Origin: Nitrospiria bacterium
GTDB lineage: Bacteria; Nitrospirota; Nitrospiria; JACQBZ01
Assembly (NCBI GenBank): GCA_035517655.1
Contig: DATIYJ010000036.1
Coordinates: 1 to 59,261, forward strand
DNA length: 59,261 nucleotides
Direction of reading: 5' to 3'
Part shown: in pieces, positions 43,055 through 51,842 of the stretch
Numbering within the stretch: position 1 is the first letter of the stretch
Layout of the letters: each line of letters opens with the position of its first letter
The notes under the pieces: model-generated
Seen by the model: the letters and a program-made list of their open reading frames with translations, nothing else
What the model was told of the DNA's origin: nothing
Databases searched by the model: none
Made by a program: the position numbers and the translations under genes

Positions 43055-45100
43055 ATGCCTCCTATCGAATTTCTCCAGGATCTGGTGGTCATTTTCGGGT
43101 TTTCCATCGTCGTCGTCCTGATTTTCCAGCGCATCCAGCTTCCTTCCATCATCGGATTCCTGATCGCCGGCGTGGTCGTGGGACCCTACGGTCTGAACCT
43201 CATCGACGATGTGGGCCAGGTGAGGGTTCTCGCCGAGATCGGCGTGGTCATGCTTTTATTCACGATCGGTTTGGAGTTCTCGCTGGCGCGGCTGTCGCAG
43301 GTGCGCGCCTTCGCTCTGAGCGGGGGCGCGCTTCAGGTCGGCCTCACGATCGTCCTGACGGCCTCGGTCTTCTTGGGTCTTCAGCAATCGATCAAGGCCG
43401 GCATCTTTTGGGGATGTCTGTTGGCGCTGAGCAGCACCGCGATCGTCCTGAAAATTTTGATGGACCGAAACGAACTGGACGCGCCGCACGGCCGGCTTTC
43501 GGTCGGGATCCTGATCTTTCAGGATCTCATCGTGGTCCCGATGATGTTGGTGACGCCTTTTTTGGGAAACGGCAACGGAAGGTCGGAATCAACAGGCGCG
43601 ATCCTCCTCACCCTGGTGGAGATGGTGCTTCTGCTTGGAGTTCTCCTCCTGGCCGCGCGATGGGTCGCGCCGAAGCTTCTGATGTGGGTTGTCCGGACCC
43701 GGAACCGGGAAATATTTGTGATCGCCGTGATCCTTATTTGTCTTGGGATCGCGTGGCTCACATCCCGAATCGGCCTTTCGTTGGCCATCGGGGCGTTCAT
43801 CGCCGGGCTGGTGATTTCGGAGTCGGAATACGGCCATCAGGCGCTGGCCGAAGTGACCCCGTTTCGGGACAGCTTCAACGGTCTTTTTTTCGTCTCGATC
43901 GGGATGCTGCTTGACCTTCGCATTCTGGTGAACGATCCCGTCCTGATTCTTGGTGCGGCCGCGGCCGTAATGATTCTCAAAGGACTGGTCGCGGGCGGGG
44001 TAACCCTGGTCATGGGGTATCCCATCCGCGTCGCGGCCCTGGTGGGCCTCGCGCTGTTCCAGGTCGGGGAATTCTCCTTCGTCCTGGCCCAATTCGGACA
44101 GGATCAGGGCGTGCTGGGCGAGAAACCGTATCAACTTTTTCTGGCGATTTCGATCCTGAGCATGGTCGCCACCCCCTTTGCCATCCGGCTGGGGCCGCCG
44201 CTGTCCGATCGGGCCGAATCCTTCCGTCCTCTCCGGAGATTGTTCGGAACCCGGCAAATGAACAATTTGCAGCCCAAGGATCTGGCGATGAAGGAACATG
44301 TCATTATCGCCGGATATGGTTTTAACGGCCAAAATCTTGCGAAGGCCCTGACGGAAGCGGGGATTCATTATGTCGCGGTCGATATCCACGGGGATCTGGT
44401 CCGATTGGGCCGCGCCCAAAATATTCCGATTTATTTCGGGGATGTCACGCGGCCCGAAGTGCTCCGTCATCTGAGAATCGACACGGCCAAGACGCTGGTG
44501 CTGGCCCTCTCGGATCCGTTTGCGCTGCGCCGGGCCTTGCACGTTGCCCGACAGGCGAATCCGTCGTTGCTGATCATCGCACGTTCGCGCTACGTCCGGG
44601 ACCTGGACGAACTGTACCGGTTGGGCGCCAACGACGTGGTGCCGGAGGAACTGGAAAGTTCGGTCGAGATCGCCGGGCTCGTCCTCAACCGACACGGGGT
44701 TCCTCGCGGACAGATTACGCTGAAACAGGACGAAATCCGGCGGGAAGGTTACTCCAGCCTGACACGCGCCGCGATCCAGCCGATGATCACGAAAGAGATC
44801 CTCCCGCCCGAAGTCGAAGTGTTCCGGCATCGTCTGCTGCCGGATTCGCCGGCGGTCGGTCAGAGTCTGGCCCAGCTGGGGCTGCCGGTTCGCACCGGCG
44901 CGATCATCGTCGCCGTGATTCGAGAAGGAGAGACCCGATCCAATCCGGGCGGATCGTTCATTCTGGAAGCGGAGGACGTCCTAGTGCTGGCCGGCGTTCA
45001 GGAGGTGATAAAGCAGGCGATCATCTATCTGGATGAAGGCGATCGCGGTCGCACGATGCCGCCGGAACCCGACGGAGGAAACCCCGCCCCATCGGCATGA
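43055..45100 (+). CDS. KefB-type cation/proton antiporter with TrkA-N and TrkA-C domains
   Basis: 681 aa, CPA2 family. Twelve or so membrane segments form the transport domain. QLPSIIGFLIAGVVVGPYG, GVVMLLFTIGLEFSLARL and LALSSTAIVLKIL are typical, and IFQDLIVVPMMLV carries the transport Asp. A TrkA-N Rossmann domain begins near residue 415 (HVIIAGYGFNGQNLAKALTEAG), and a TrkA-C domain ends the protein (LAQLGLPVRTGAIIVAVIREGE). Such proteins exchange K+ or Na+ for protons under control of bound nucleotide. AGAGGA lies just before the ATG. It converges on lptG. Confidence 0.92.
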   Translation: MPPIEFLQDLVVIFGFSIVVVLIFQRIQLPSIIGFLIAGVVVGPYGLNLIDDVGQVRVLAEIGVVMLLFTIGLEFSLARLSQVRAFALSGGALQVGLTIVLTASVFLGLQQSIKAGIFWGCLLALSSTAIVLKILMDRNELDAPHGRLSVGILIFQDLIVVPMMLVTPFLGNGNGRSESTGAILLTLVEMVLLLGVLLLAARWVAPKLLMWVVRTRNREIFVIAVILICLGIAWLTSRIGLSLAIGAFIAGLVISESEYGHQALAEVTPFRDSFNGLFFVSIGMLLDLRILVNDPVLILGAAAAVMILKGLVAGGVTLVMGYPIRVAALVGLALFQVGEFSFVLAQFGQDQGVLGEKPYQLFLAISILSMVATPFAIRLGPPLSDRAESFRPLRRLFGTRQMNNLQPKDLAMKEHVIIAGYGFNGQNLAKALTEAGIHYVAVDIHGDLVRLGRAQNIPIYFGDVTRPEVLRHLRIDTAKTLVLALSDPFALRRALHVARQANPSLLIIARSRYVRDLDELYRLGANDVVPEELESSVEIAGLVLNRHGVPRGQITLKQDEIRREGYSSLTRAAIQPMITKEILPPEVEVFRHRLLPDSPAVGQSLAQLGLPVRTGAIIVAVIREGETRSNPGGSFILEAEDVLVLAGVQEVIKQAIIYLDEGDRGRTMPPEPDGGNPAPSA

Positions 45101-45165
45101 GAACCATCGGGATTCCTGAAATGGCCCTTCCGAACCAACGTGAAAGCACACCCCCCGCTGCGGGA

Positions 45166-46248
45166 TTACTGCCTGATACCAAGATACAGGTAAAGTCCGA
45201 CCGCGAGAAAGAGAACATTGGCCGTCCCGCCGGCCAGAAACGGCGGGATCAATCCGGCGTGGCCCAGCGCGAGCGCAATGGAAAGAACGATCCAGTAGCA
45301 ACTGCCGATCAACAGACTGATGCCGACTCCCCGCGCGATTCCCCGTGATCTTGTTTCCACCAAACCGAACGGGATCGCCATCAAGCTCATCACGAAATTG
45401 ACAAAAGGGAGGGAAACCTTGTTATAAAGATCCACCCGGTAACGTCGGACGTCGTAGCCGTCCTTGTCCAGGAGCTTGATGTATCGGTTGAGCTCCTTGA
45501 ACTTCATTTTATCGGTGTCGATGTCCAGACCTTTAAATTCTTTCGGCTTCCGCTCCAGCGCGACCGTCTGTTTTTCAAAAGAGCTTTCAGTCATATTCCC
45601 ATCCGTTAAAAAGTCGAGGGCCCGACCTTGATACATGGTCCACGTTCCGTTTTCGTATTGGATGCGTTTGGCCTCGATCCGTTCTTCCAGGGTAAAGTCG
45701 TCTCGAACCTTGTAAATCGTCACATCGTGCAATACGCGGTTGATCGGATCGGCCAGACGAATATTGAGAAAGGTGTGACGTCCGTCGCGCAACCAGAGCT
45801 GGCTTTGACCGTAATAGGCTTGCTCGGCGAACTTTTTTATTTTTACAAAACGTACGAAGTCCGTCTTTTGCCTTGTCAGGGGAACGAAGGAAAGGTTGCA
45901 CAAACCAAGAAAAAGGCTGAGTGCGAATGCGAGGATCAGTATCGGCGCGGTCGCATAGAGCAGGCTAACCCCGTTGCTTTTCATCGCGACGATTTCGTTG
46001 TGCCTGGAAAGGAGACCCAGATGAATCAGTGTGGCTACCAGCATGGCGATCGGTGCGACATCAAAAACGGTCTTCGGGATTTTAAGTCCGAAGTATAAAA
46101 GAATGAGCGGGAATGAAGCGTTCTCCTGAATCAACCGTCCGATCTTGCTGAAAAAGTCGATGGTGGTGTAGACCAGGACGAGCATCGCCAGGCAGAGGAG
46201 CAGGATCTTGATATATTCGCGGAAGATATATTTCAGTAAAATAGGCAT
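45166..46248 (-). CDS. lptG: LPS export permease LptG
   Basis: 360 aa from the ATG at 46248, selected by GGGAGG 8 nt upstream; an ATG at 46266 would overlap the lptF stop. YjgP/YjgQ family, with membrane segments at the N-terminus (LLCLAMLVLVYTTIDFF), two before the periplasmic jellyroll domain, and three at the C-terminus. The conserved HNEIVAMKSNGVSLL cytoplasmic stretch contacts the LptB ATPase. With LptF it forms the inner-membrane channel that extracts LPS for the Lpt bridge. LptB is not in the window. Confidence 0.92.
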   Translation of the reverse strand: MPILLKYIFREYIKILLLCLAMLVLVYTTIDFFSKIGRLIQENASFPLILLYFGLKIPKTVFDVAPIAMLVATLIHLGLLSRHNEIVAMKSNGVSLLYATAPILILAFALSLFLGLCNLSFVPLTRQKTDFVRFVKIKKFAEQAYYGQSQLWLRDGRHTFLNIRLADPINRVLHDVTIYKVRDDFTLEERIEAKRIQYENGTWTMYQGRALDFLTDGNMTESSFEKQTVALERKPKEFKGLDIDTDKMKFKELNRYIKLLDKDGYDVRRYRVDLYNKVSLPFVNFVMSLMAIPFGLVETRSRGIARGVGISLLIGSCYWIVLSIALALGHAGLIPPFLAGGTANVLFLAVGLYLYLGIRQ

Positions 46249-46262
46249 GGTGAATGCCTCCC

Positions 46263-47390
46263 TCATCGCCCGCCGGGCCGAAGCGATTGGATGAACAGCC
46301 CCCGGCTGGGTCCCGCAATAAAGAAGATCGCGAGGAGGGTCATAAGTATATTCGGCGCCCATGCCGCGATCAACGGGGGCAACAAGAGGGACGTAACCAG
46401 GAAATCCGAGACCATCATGAACAGATAATAAAGCAGGGCCATGGCGATGCCGAGCGCAAAACCGCCGAGACGGCCGCCTTGTTTAATCACCAATCCAAGA
46501 GGAATCCCGATCATCCCGAAAATCAGACAGGAGAAGGGAAAGGAATAGGTTTTATAATATTCCTCCAGCGTTCTCAGCTCGCTGCGATCCAGAGTTTGAG
46601 CGGCGGTCATTTTCGCCTTGATCTGCTGGATTCTCGTTGAGGTATCGGTGTCTTCGGATGAGCGCTTGGCGATGGCCGCCAGATCCAGTTTAAATTCGTA
46701 TTTTTTGAACGTGATCCATTGATGGCGGGACGGATCGCCGCTTTCACGGTGTTGGCTGCCGTTGAGCAATCGAAGGCCGACCATGTCCGACGTCGGGTCG
46801 CTCAGAATCGTCCCTTCCTGCGCCAAAATCAGAACCGGCTGGGCCGAATCCCTCAGATCGTAGATCATGATGCCTTTCAGCCGTGTGGGCTCCGGCATGT
46901 CATCGACATAGATCATCATGTTGTCCAAGGGCTCGTTGAAAATGCCGGGCTCGAGCCCCAACGAAAACTCCTGTTTCAACAGATCCATGGCGGCCGACTT
47001 CATCGAGTGGCCAACCCACGGCTGGGCCCATGCGGACAGACTGAACGTCAAGGCGAAGGTCAGGACCGTGAAAACTTGCACCGGAAAGGCTAATCGGGAC
47101 AGGCTGACACCGCTGGCCATCAAGGCGGTAATTTCATGGTCCGCCATTAAACGCGAGAAACTGATGATCGTTGCGATCAAAACGCCCATGGGAATGGCGA
47201 TGACCAGAAAGGTGGGAAGGAGATAGACAAATATTTTCCCGACGGTCGAAAAGGATACCCCTTTGTTGATGAACAGGTCGGTCAACTGCACCATTTGTTC
47301 GATCAGCAGGATCATCATCAAGGCCGATAGGGTGAGCACGAAGGGGGTCAGAAGTTCGAAAAAGACGTAGCGATCCAGAAGTTTCCACAT
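46263..47390 (-). CDS. lptF: LPS export permease LptF
   Basis: 375 aa. The same six-segment plus periplasmic-domain plan as LptG: LLDRYVFFELLTPFVLTLSALMM-like first segment, LPTFLVIAIPMGVLIATIISFSRL, the cytoplasmic HEITALMASGVSLSRLAFPV, and the C-terminal SCLIFGMIGIPLGLVIKQGGR. It is upstream of lptG, the usual order. Its ATG has no Shine-Dalgarno and is six bases from a TATAAA box. The presence of the pair implies that the cell makes LPS or another lipid moved by the Lpt machine. Confidence 0.92.
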   Translation of the reverse strand: MWKLLDRYVFFELLTPFVLTLSALMMILLIEQMVQLTDLFINKGVSFSTVGKIFVYLLPTFLVIAIPMGVLIATIISFSRLMADHEITALMASGVSLSRLAFPVQVFTVLTFALTFSLSAWAQPWVGHSMKSAAMDLLKQEFSLGLEPGIFNEPLDNMMIYVDDMPEPTRLKGIMIYDLRDSAQPVLILAQEGTILSDPTSDMVGLRLLNGSQHRESGDPSRHQWITFKKYEFKLDLAAIAKRSSEDTDTSTRIQQIKAKMTAAQTLDRSELRTLEEYYKTYSFPFSCLIFGMIGIPLGLVIKQGGRLGGFALGIAMALLYYLFMMVSDFLVTSLLLPPLIAAWAPNILMTLLAIFFIAGPSRGLFIQSLRPGGR

Positions 47391-47396
47391 GGTTCA

Positions 47397-47425
47397 TTTA
47401 TATCGAAATTGTCGGGATTTGTAAA
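47397..47425 (-). promoter_or_regulatory. Promoter abutting the lptF start
   Basis: On the minus strand, TTTACA and TATAAA are separated by 17 nt. The -10 box ends six bases before the lptF ATG. It is divergent from the candidate cold-shock promoter, whose -35 box begins about 30 nt away. Confidence 0.62.
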
Positions 47426-47455
47426 GACGATCCGAATCACCGCCGGAAAAAAATC

Positions 47456-47484
47456 TTGACAATGAAAAATGACTGTGTTAATTA
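47456..47484 (+). promoter_or_regulatory. Candidate promoter upstream of the cold-shock gene
   Basis: A perfect TTGACA is followed after 17 nt by a weak TAATTA (or TTAATT at 16 nt). It would start an RNA near 47491, about 145 nt before the cold-shock protein start. Confidence 0.42.
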
Positions 47485-47490
47485 TGACCG

Positions 47491-47589
47491 GGTTGCAGTA
47501 TTTATTTAGAAAATATTGTCGTCCTTTGTGGAAAAAAAATGGCGTGAGGCTTCAACAAGACCGCGGGAAATCCATGCCGCGGTTTTTTT
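47491..47589 (+). ncRNA. Candidate small RNA or attenuated leader in front of the cold-shock gene
   Basis: The approximately 100-nt segment between the TTGACA promoter and a strong intrinsic terminator has no convincing reading frame. It could be an independent small RNA or a leader whose terminator is bypassed under some condition. The ends are inferred from the promoter and terminator positions only. Confidence 0.35.
47560..47589 (+). terminator. Intrinsic terminator between the promoter and the cold-shock gene
   Basis: ACCGCGG (47560-47566) pairs with CCGCGGT (47577-47583) around a 10-nt loop, and seven consecutive T follow (47583-47589). This is a textbook rho-independent terminator on the plus strand, placed 47 nt before the cold-shock protein start. 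It is too far from lptF to serve the minus strand. Confidence 0.8.
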
Positions 47590-47635
47590 ATTCGTATAGT
47601 TACTTCATAACGTCCGCGTAAAGAAAGGGGGGCTT

Positions 47636-47845
47636 GTGAAAAGCAAAGGCACGGTGAAATGGTTTAACGACCGCAAAGGATTTGGGTTTATAAAATTAGA
47701 CGATGGAAAGGATGTGTTTGTGCATTATTCCGCGTTACAAGGCGAAGGATTCAAGACCTTGAAGGAAGGGGAAGCGGTTGAATTTGATGTCGTTGATGGC
47801 ACGAAAGGACCTCAGGCTGCGAATGTGACTCGTCTAACTCCTTGA
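47636..47845 (+). CDS. Cold-shock domain protein
   Basis: 69 aa, GTG start after GGGGGG. A complete cold-shock domain: [15 protein letters not shown] with RNP1 (KGFGFI), DVFVHYSAL with RNP2 (VFVHY), and [23 protein letters not shown]. Such proteins bind single-stranded RNA or DNA and melt secondary structure, and some act as antiterminators. This is relevant because a terminator lies in its own upstream region. No second copy is in the window. Confidence 0.96.
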   Translation: MKSKGTVKWFNDRKGFGFIKLDDGKDVFVHYSALQGEGFKTLKEGEAVEFDVVDGTKGPQAANVTRLTP

Positions 47846-47854
47846 CAGATCTGG

Positions 47855-47894
47855 ATTTCTAAAAAGAAATATCTTGAAGAAACCGTTTCTTCTT
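47855..47894 (+). terminator. Weak hairpins after the cold-shock gene
   Basis: ATTTCT/AGAAAT with a 4-nt loop (47855-47870) and GAAGAAA/TTTCTTC with a 3-nt loop (47876-47892) follow the stop codon. The second is followed by TT only. They may terminate the cold-shock transcript, but the stems are AT-rich and the T run is short. Confidence 0.3.
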
Positions 47895-47977
47895 ACAGGT
47901 TTACCTCTACAGCAGAATGGATTGCCGGCCCTCTTGAATTTGCCTATTCCCCCTGAATCGACAGACTCTTCCGTTGT

Positions 47978-48006
47978 TTGACTTCCATACTAACTTCTGG
48001 TATTCT
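47978..48006 (+). promoter_or_regulatory. Promoter of the TPR protein operon
   Basis: TTGACT and TATTCT are separated by 17 nt. It gives a leader of about 22 nt that contains GAGG 6 nt before the TTG at 48035, a conventional arrangement. Confidence 0.6.
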
Positions 48007-48034
48007 TTAAAAAAAGTGTCACCCGAGGTTGATT

Positions 48035-51001
48035 TTGGCTGATAAAGCGACGATAGTGCAAAATGCCCAGCGCTACATGGCGAAAGGGCAGATAGATAAG
48101 GCCATAGATGAATGGCAGAAACTCATCTCTGAATCTCCCAATGATGGCAATATTTACAATACCATCGGGGATCTATTACTCAAGAAAAACGACCTTTCCA
48201 AAGCGGTTGATGCCTACCTGAAGGGAGCAGAAGTTTTCCGTTCCGCCGGTTTTGCTCTCAAGACCATCGCGATCTACAAGAAATTGATCAAATTGGTTCC
48301 CCAGCGATTGGACATCATGGTCAAATTGGGCGATCTCAACGCCGAACGAGGATTGGTCGGTAATGCGGTTGAAGACTATCTTTCGGCCGCAAAACAATTT
48401 ATCCAGGATGGAGATGTCCGTGGGGGTCTTGAGGTTTACCGAAAAATTGCTAATTTAGACCCGACCAATACAACCATTCGTTTGAAATTGTCGGATCTTT
48501 GTTTAAAAGAGGGGTTGCAACAAGAGGCTGTTGCCGAGTACTTAAAGGTCGCCGAATCGTATCTAAATAATAACCAGGTCAAGGAAGCCCACGATCTTTT
48601 TGAACGCGTCTTAAAACTGGATCCCAAAAATGAAGCCGCCCGCAAGCAGATAGGCAAGGACGCCTTGCCCGAAGAAGCCCCTTCAAAATCGGGTTTAATT
48701 TCCAAAGAGCATCTGCTTTCAAAGATTGACGCTTTAATCAACGAAAACAGGCTGGACGATGCACGGAAATTCTTGGATCAATTCATTGAGCAGAATCCGG
48801 ACGATCCCCTGGGTCCCCATAAACTCGGAACGGTCGTATTGAAGACGGGGAACATGGATGAGGCCTTCAACTTGTTTAAGACGGCCGTTCAAGGGTATAT
48901 GAACCGAACCGAATACGGGCAGGCCGGCAAGTTGATGAAGGATTATCTTGAAACGGATCCGGATCGGGTCGAAGCCCATCTTTTGCTTGCCGAGGCCTAT
49001 GATCGCGGCGGAAATCCCCATCTGGCCGTTTCGGCATATGCTCACGTCATCGATGAAGACTTGGCTTCCGGAGAAACGACGCGGGCCAGGGAGTTATTCG
49101 GAAAGATCAAAGGGCTTGAACCGGAGCACCGCGATGTCCGGCGCTTGCGGCATGCGTTTGAAGCTACGGAAGCGTCTCAGCCCCATATCGTTCTCCCCGA
49201 AATGAATCCTCCGATCAATCCGACCGTCCCTCCGATAGCGCGGGAATCGGAGGAGGCCGTTGAGATGCGGACCGACTCGGAAGTCGATGCGCCTTCCGCC
49301 GAGCCGACTCCGATCGTTGATCCGGCCGCGCTACAGAGCCTTTTCACCGAGGCCGAGGTCTATCTAAAATACGGCTTATCGCAGAAGGCCATCGAACAAC
49401 TGGACCAAATTCTTGCGATGGACCCTGAAAATGAAATGGCCCACCAGCAACTCAAGGAAATATACAAGAACGAAGGACAGACCGAAAAGGCCGTGGAAGA
49501 ATGCTTTCTCTTAATGGAAATCTACAAAAAAGCGGGCGATATGGAACGTCGCATGGCCGTTCTGGACGAGGCGAAAAGCATTGACCCGGAGAATCCAAGA
49601 ATCCGCGAGGCGACGAACCTGGCCCCGATCTTGGACAGCGGCAGGATGAAGGCGATCTTGGCCGAAGAGCTCGTCGATCATGACTCGGCTCCAGCTGCAT
49701 CCGAAATCGAGTCGGTTAAACCGGAATCCGAATTGCATGAAGACGTTCAGGTCGGACTCTCCTCTCCCTCGCTTCATGAGCGGGAAAGGGTGGCCGAACA
49801 AATGGCCGAGGCCGATTTCTATCATCAACAAGGCCTTCGGGACGAGGCGAAAAAAATGTACGAGCTTATTTTAGCTCAGAAACCGGATCATTCGCCCGTG
49901 AAGGAGAAACTCGATGCCATCGCAACGGAAGAGGTTCAGGAAAATGCACTGAAATCCCAACAAACCAAGGTCCTCCAGGAAGCCGAGGCCGTCGCCGAGC
50001 CCCCTCCGACCAAACCTGAAAAGGAAATCCATCGTGCGGCACAAACGCCCATGGAGTCAAAACCGGTCAAAGTAAAATCGGCCGATGAGCGTCTGTTGGA
50101 TGAAGAATTGGATAAGTCCTTCGCTCCTTTCATGAGCCATGAAACGGAGGAGTCCGCCAAGGCTTCCAAATACGCGGTAAATGAAACAGATGATACCATT
50201 GACCTGGAATCACTTTTGAAGGAGACCGAGGAAAGGCAGAAAGATTCCGATCAAGTGGCCAAACCTTCACGAGAAGACAAAGACCACAATAAAGATTTTG
50301 TTAATGTATCCGATACATTAGACGATATCGTAAAAGATGATTTTGAAATAGGTTCGTCCGGTGATGTTCAGGAAGAAGAGTCGGTCAGCCAGCAACTTGA
50401 CAGCATCTTTTCGGAATTCCAGAAAGAGGTGGTGCAAGTTGATGATATCGATTACGAGACCCACTATAATTTGGGAATCGCCTACAAGGAAATGGGGCTT
50501 CTGAATGAAGCGATTATCGAATTCAAGCAGGCCATGAACGGGCCGGAACGCTTCATTGATTCATGCAACATGCTGGCGGCATGCCATCAGGAGAACGGCA
50601 ATCATTCGGAGGCGATCAAGCTTCTGGAACGGGCTCTTTCAGACCCTCAATGCGGCGAGGCTCAGGGCCAATGGCTGCGGTACGACCTGGCCGCCCTTTA
50701 TGAGAAGGAATCGCGACCGGAAGAAGCCCTGGCCCTATTCGGTGAGATCGCGAAGGTTGATCCTAATTTTAAAGACGCTGCCCAACGGATTAAACATCTG
50801 GAAGGGATGCTTGGAAAACCTAAACGGAAGGCGTCGGCAACTCCGGTAAAACGGGATGAAGAAGATGAAGATGTGGATGCCATGATGGAGCGGATTTTCG
50901 GCGATTCGTCTCCGGCCACCAAGGCGCAAAGCGGCCAAGGTGCCGGCCGGGACGGTTTAAAAGACGACTCCAAGAAGAAGGATCGGATATCTTATCTTTA
51001 A
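48035..51001 (+). CDS. Large tetratricopeptide repeat protein
   Basis: 988 aa. I place the start at the TTG at 48035 (MADKATIVQNAQRYMAKGQ), because GAGG is 6 nt upstream; another TTG lies two codons earlier. The N-terminal 400 residues are tandem TPR units (AIDEWQKLISESPNDGNIYNTI, DYLSAAKQFIQDGDVRGGLEVYR, and later AHDLFERVLKLDPKNEAARKQIG). More TPRs surround 440-560 and 590-640, an acidic low-complexity stretch covers about 660-800, and a last pair lies near 810-930 (YNLGIAYKEMGLLNEAIIEFKQAM). There is no signal peptide or membrane segment, so it is probably cytoplasmic and acts as a scaffold. It precedes an ExeA-like ATPase by 15 nt. Confidence 0.85.
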   Translation: MADKATIVQNAQRYMAKGQIDKAIDEWQKLISESPNDGNIYNTIGDLLLKKNDLSKAVDAYLKGAEVFRSAGFALKTIAIYKKLIKLVPQRLDIMVKLGDLNAERGLVGNAVEDYLSAAKQFIQDGDVRGGLEVYRKIANLDPTNTTIRLKLSDLCLKEGLQQEAVAEYLKVAESYLNNNQVKEAHDLFERVLKLDPKNEAARKQIGKDALPEEAPSKSGLISKEHLLSKIDALINENRLDDARKFLDQFIEQNPDDPLGPHKLGTVVLKTGNMDEAFNLFKTAVQGYMNRTEYGQAGKLMKDYLETDPDRVEAHLLLAEAYDRGGNPHLAVSAYAHVIDEDLASGETTRARELFGKIKGLEPEHRDVRRLRHAFEATEASQPHIVLPEMNPPINPTVPPIARESEEAVEMRTDSEVDAPSAEPTPIVDPAALQSLFTEAEVYLKYGLSQKAIEQLDQILAMDPENEMAHQQLKEIYKNEGQTEKAVEECFLLMEIYKKAGDMERRMAVLDEAKSIDPENPRIREATNLAPILDSGRMKAILAEELVDHDSAPAASEIESVKPESELHEDVQVGLSSPSLHERERVAEQMAEADFYHQQGLRDEAKKMYELILAQKPDHSPVKEKLDAIATEEVQENALKSQQTKVLQEAEAVAEPPPTKPEKEIHRAAQTPMESKPVKVKSADERLLDEELDKSFAPFMSHETEESAKASKYAVNETDDTIDLESLLKETEERQKDSDQVAKPSREDKDHNKDFVNVSDTLDDIVKDDFEIGSSGDVQEEESVSQQLDSIFSEFQKEVVQVDDIDYETHYNLGIAYKEMGLLNEAIIEFKQAMNGPERFIDSCNMLAACHQENGNHSEAIKLLERALSDPQCGEAQGQWLRYDLAALYEKESRPEEALALFGEIAKVDPNFKDAAQRIKHLEGMLGKPKRKASATPVKRDEEDEDVDAMMERIFGDSSPATKAQSGQGAGRDGLKDDSKKKDRISYL

Positions 51002-51016
51002 GGACGACGCCGCGCG

Positions 51017-51835
51017 ATGAGCTATCTTGACCATTACAATCTCAAAGAAGAGCCATTCTCAACTTCAGTCGACAATCGGTTTTATTACAACAGCACGCAG
51101 CACGCGGAGGCGCTGGTCCGGCTCAAATACGCGGCCGAGCAGAGGAAAGGCCTGGCGCTTCTGGTCGGGGATGTCGGAGCCGGAAAAACCACATTGGCCC
51201 GAAGGCTATTGGATGAGCTGGATGAAAGCAGCTACGAATCCGCCCTTCTGATTGTTATCCATAGCTCGATCACCTCCGAATGGCTTCTTCGAAAAATTTC
51301 GGTTCAGTTGGGCGTCGAGAAACCGGCCGAGGGTAAAACGGACCTGCTCGGACAGTTGTACAACCGCCTGGCGGAGATTCATGATAAAAAGAAAAGAGCC
51401 GTCGTCCTGATCGACGAGGCGCAGATGCTCCAGACCAAGGAGGTCATGGAGGAGTTTCGCGGTATTCTCAATATTGAATTGGACGGTCATAAATTAATCA
51501 CCTTCATTTTATTCGGCCTGCCGGAGGTGGACCAGCATCTGGCGCTCGATGAACCCTTGAGGCAGCGGGTGGCCATCCGCTATCATCTCCAGGCCTTTAC
51601 GGAAGGATCTTCCGAGGATTATATGAAATACCGGCTCCAGATCGCCGGCTGCAAAAAGGACCTCTTCACCAAATCGGCCTATTCGGCGGTTCATCAATTT
51701 GCCAAAGGCATCCCCCGCCTCATCAACACACTCTGCGACAACGCCCTCCTGGAAGGCTATCTTCGGAAGAAGGATCGGATCGACCACGACATGATACGCG
51801 AAATCGCGGTCGACTTGAAACTGGTCAACAAATAG
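51017..51835 (+). CDS. ExeA/GspA-like AAA ATPase
   Basis: 272 aa. It begins YLDHYNLKEEPFSTSVDNRF, the family signature. Walker A is GDVGAGKTTLARRLL, Walker B is AVVLIDEAQML, and sensor elements follow (FGLPEVDQHL, LRQRVAIRYHL, GIPRLINTLCDNALL). Family members act in type II secretion assembly (ExeA), in MSHA pili, or as transposition-type ATPases. There is no peptidoglycan-binding or membrane part, so this is the ATPase domain alone. It is probably co-transcribed with the TPR protein. No pilus or secretin genes are visible, so the partner is unknown. Confidence 0.88.
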   Translation: MSYLDHYNLKEEPFSTSVDNRFYYNSTQHAEALVRLKYAAEQRKGLALLVGDVGAGKTTLARRLLDELDESSYESALLIVIHSSITSEWLLRKISVQLGVEKPAEGKTDLLGQLYNRLAEIHDKKKRAVVLIDEAQMLQTKEVMEEFRGILNIELDGHKLITFILFGLPEVDQHLALDEPLRQRVAIRYHLQAFTEGSSEDYMKYRLQIAGCKKDLFTKSAYSAVHQFAKGIPRLINTLCDNALLEGYLRKKDRIDHDMIREIAVDLKLVNK

Positions 51836-51842
51836 GCCGCGA

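Noticed and set aside
43589-44830. 413-residue open frame antisense to the KefB-type gene
   Set aside because: Composition of a shadow frame; the sense gene has all its family motifs.
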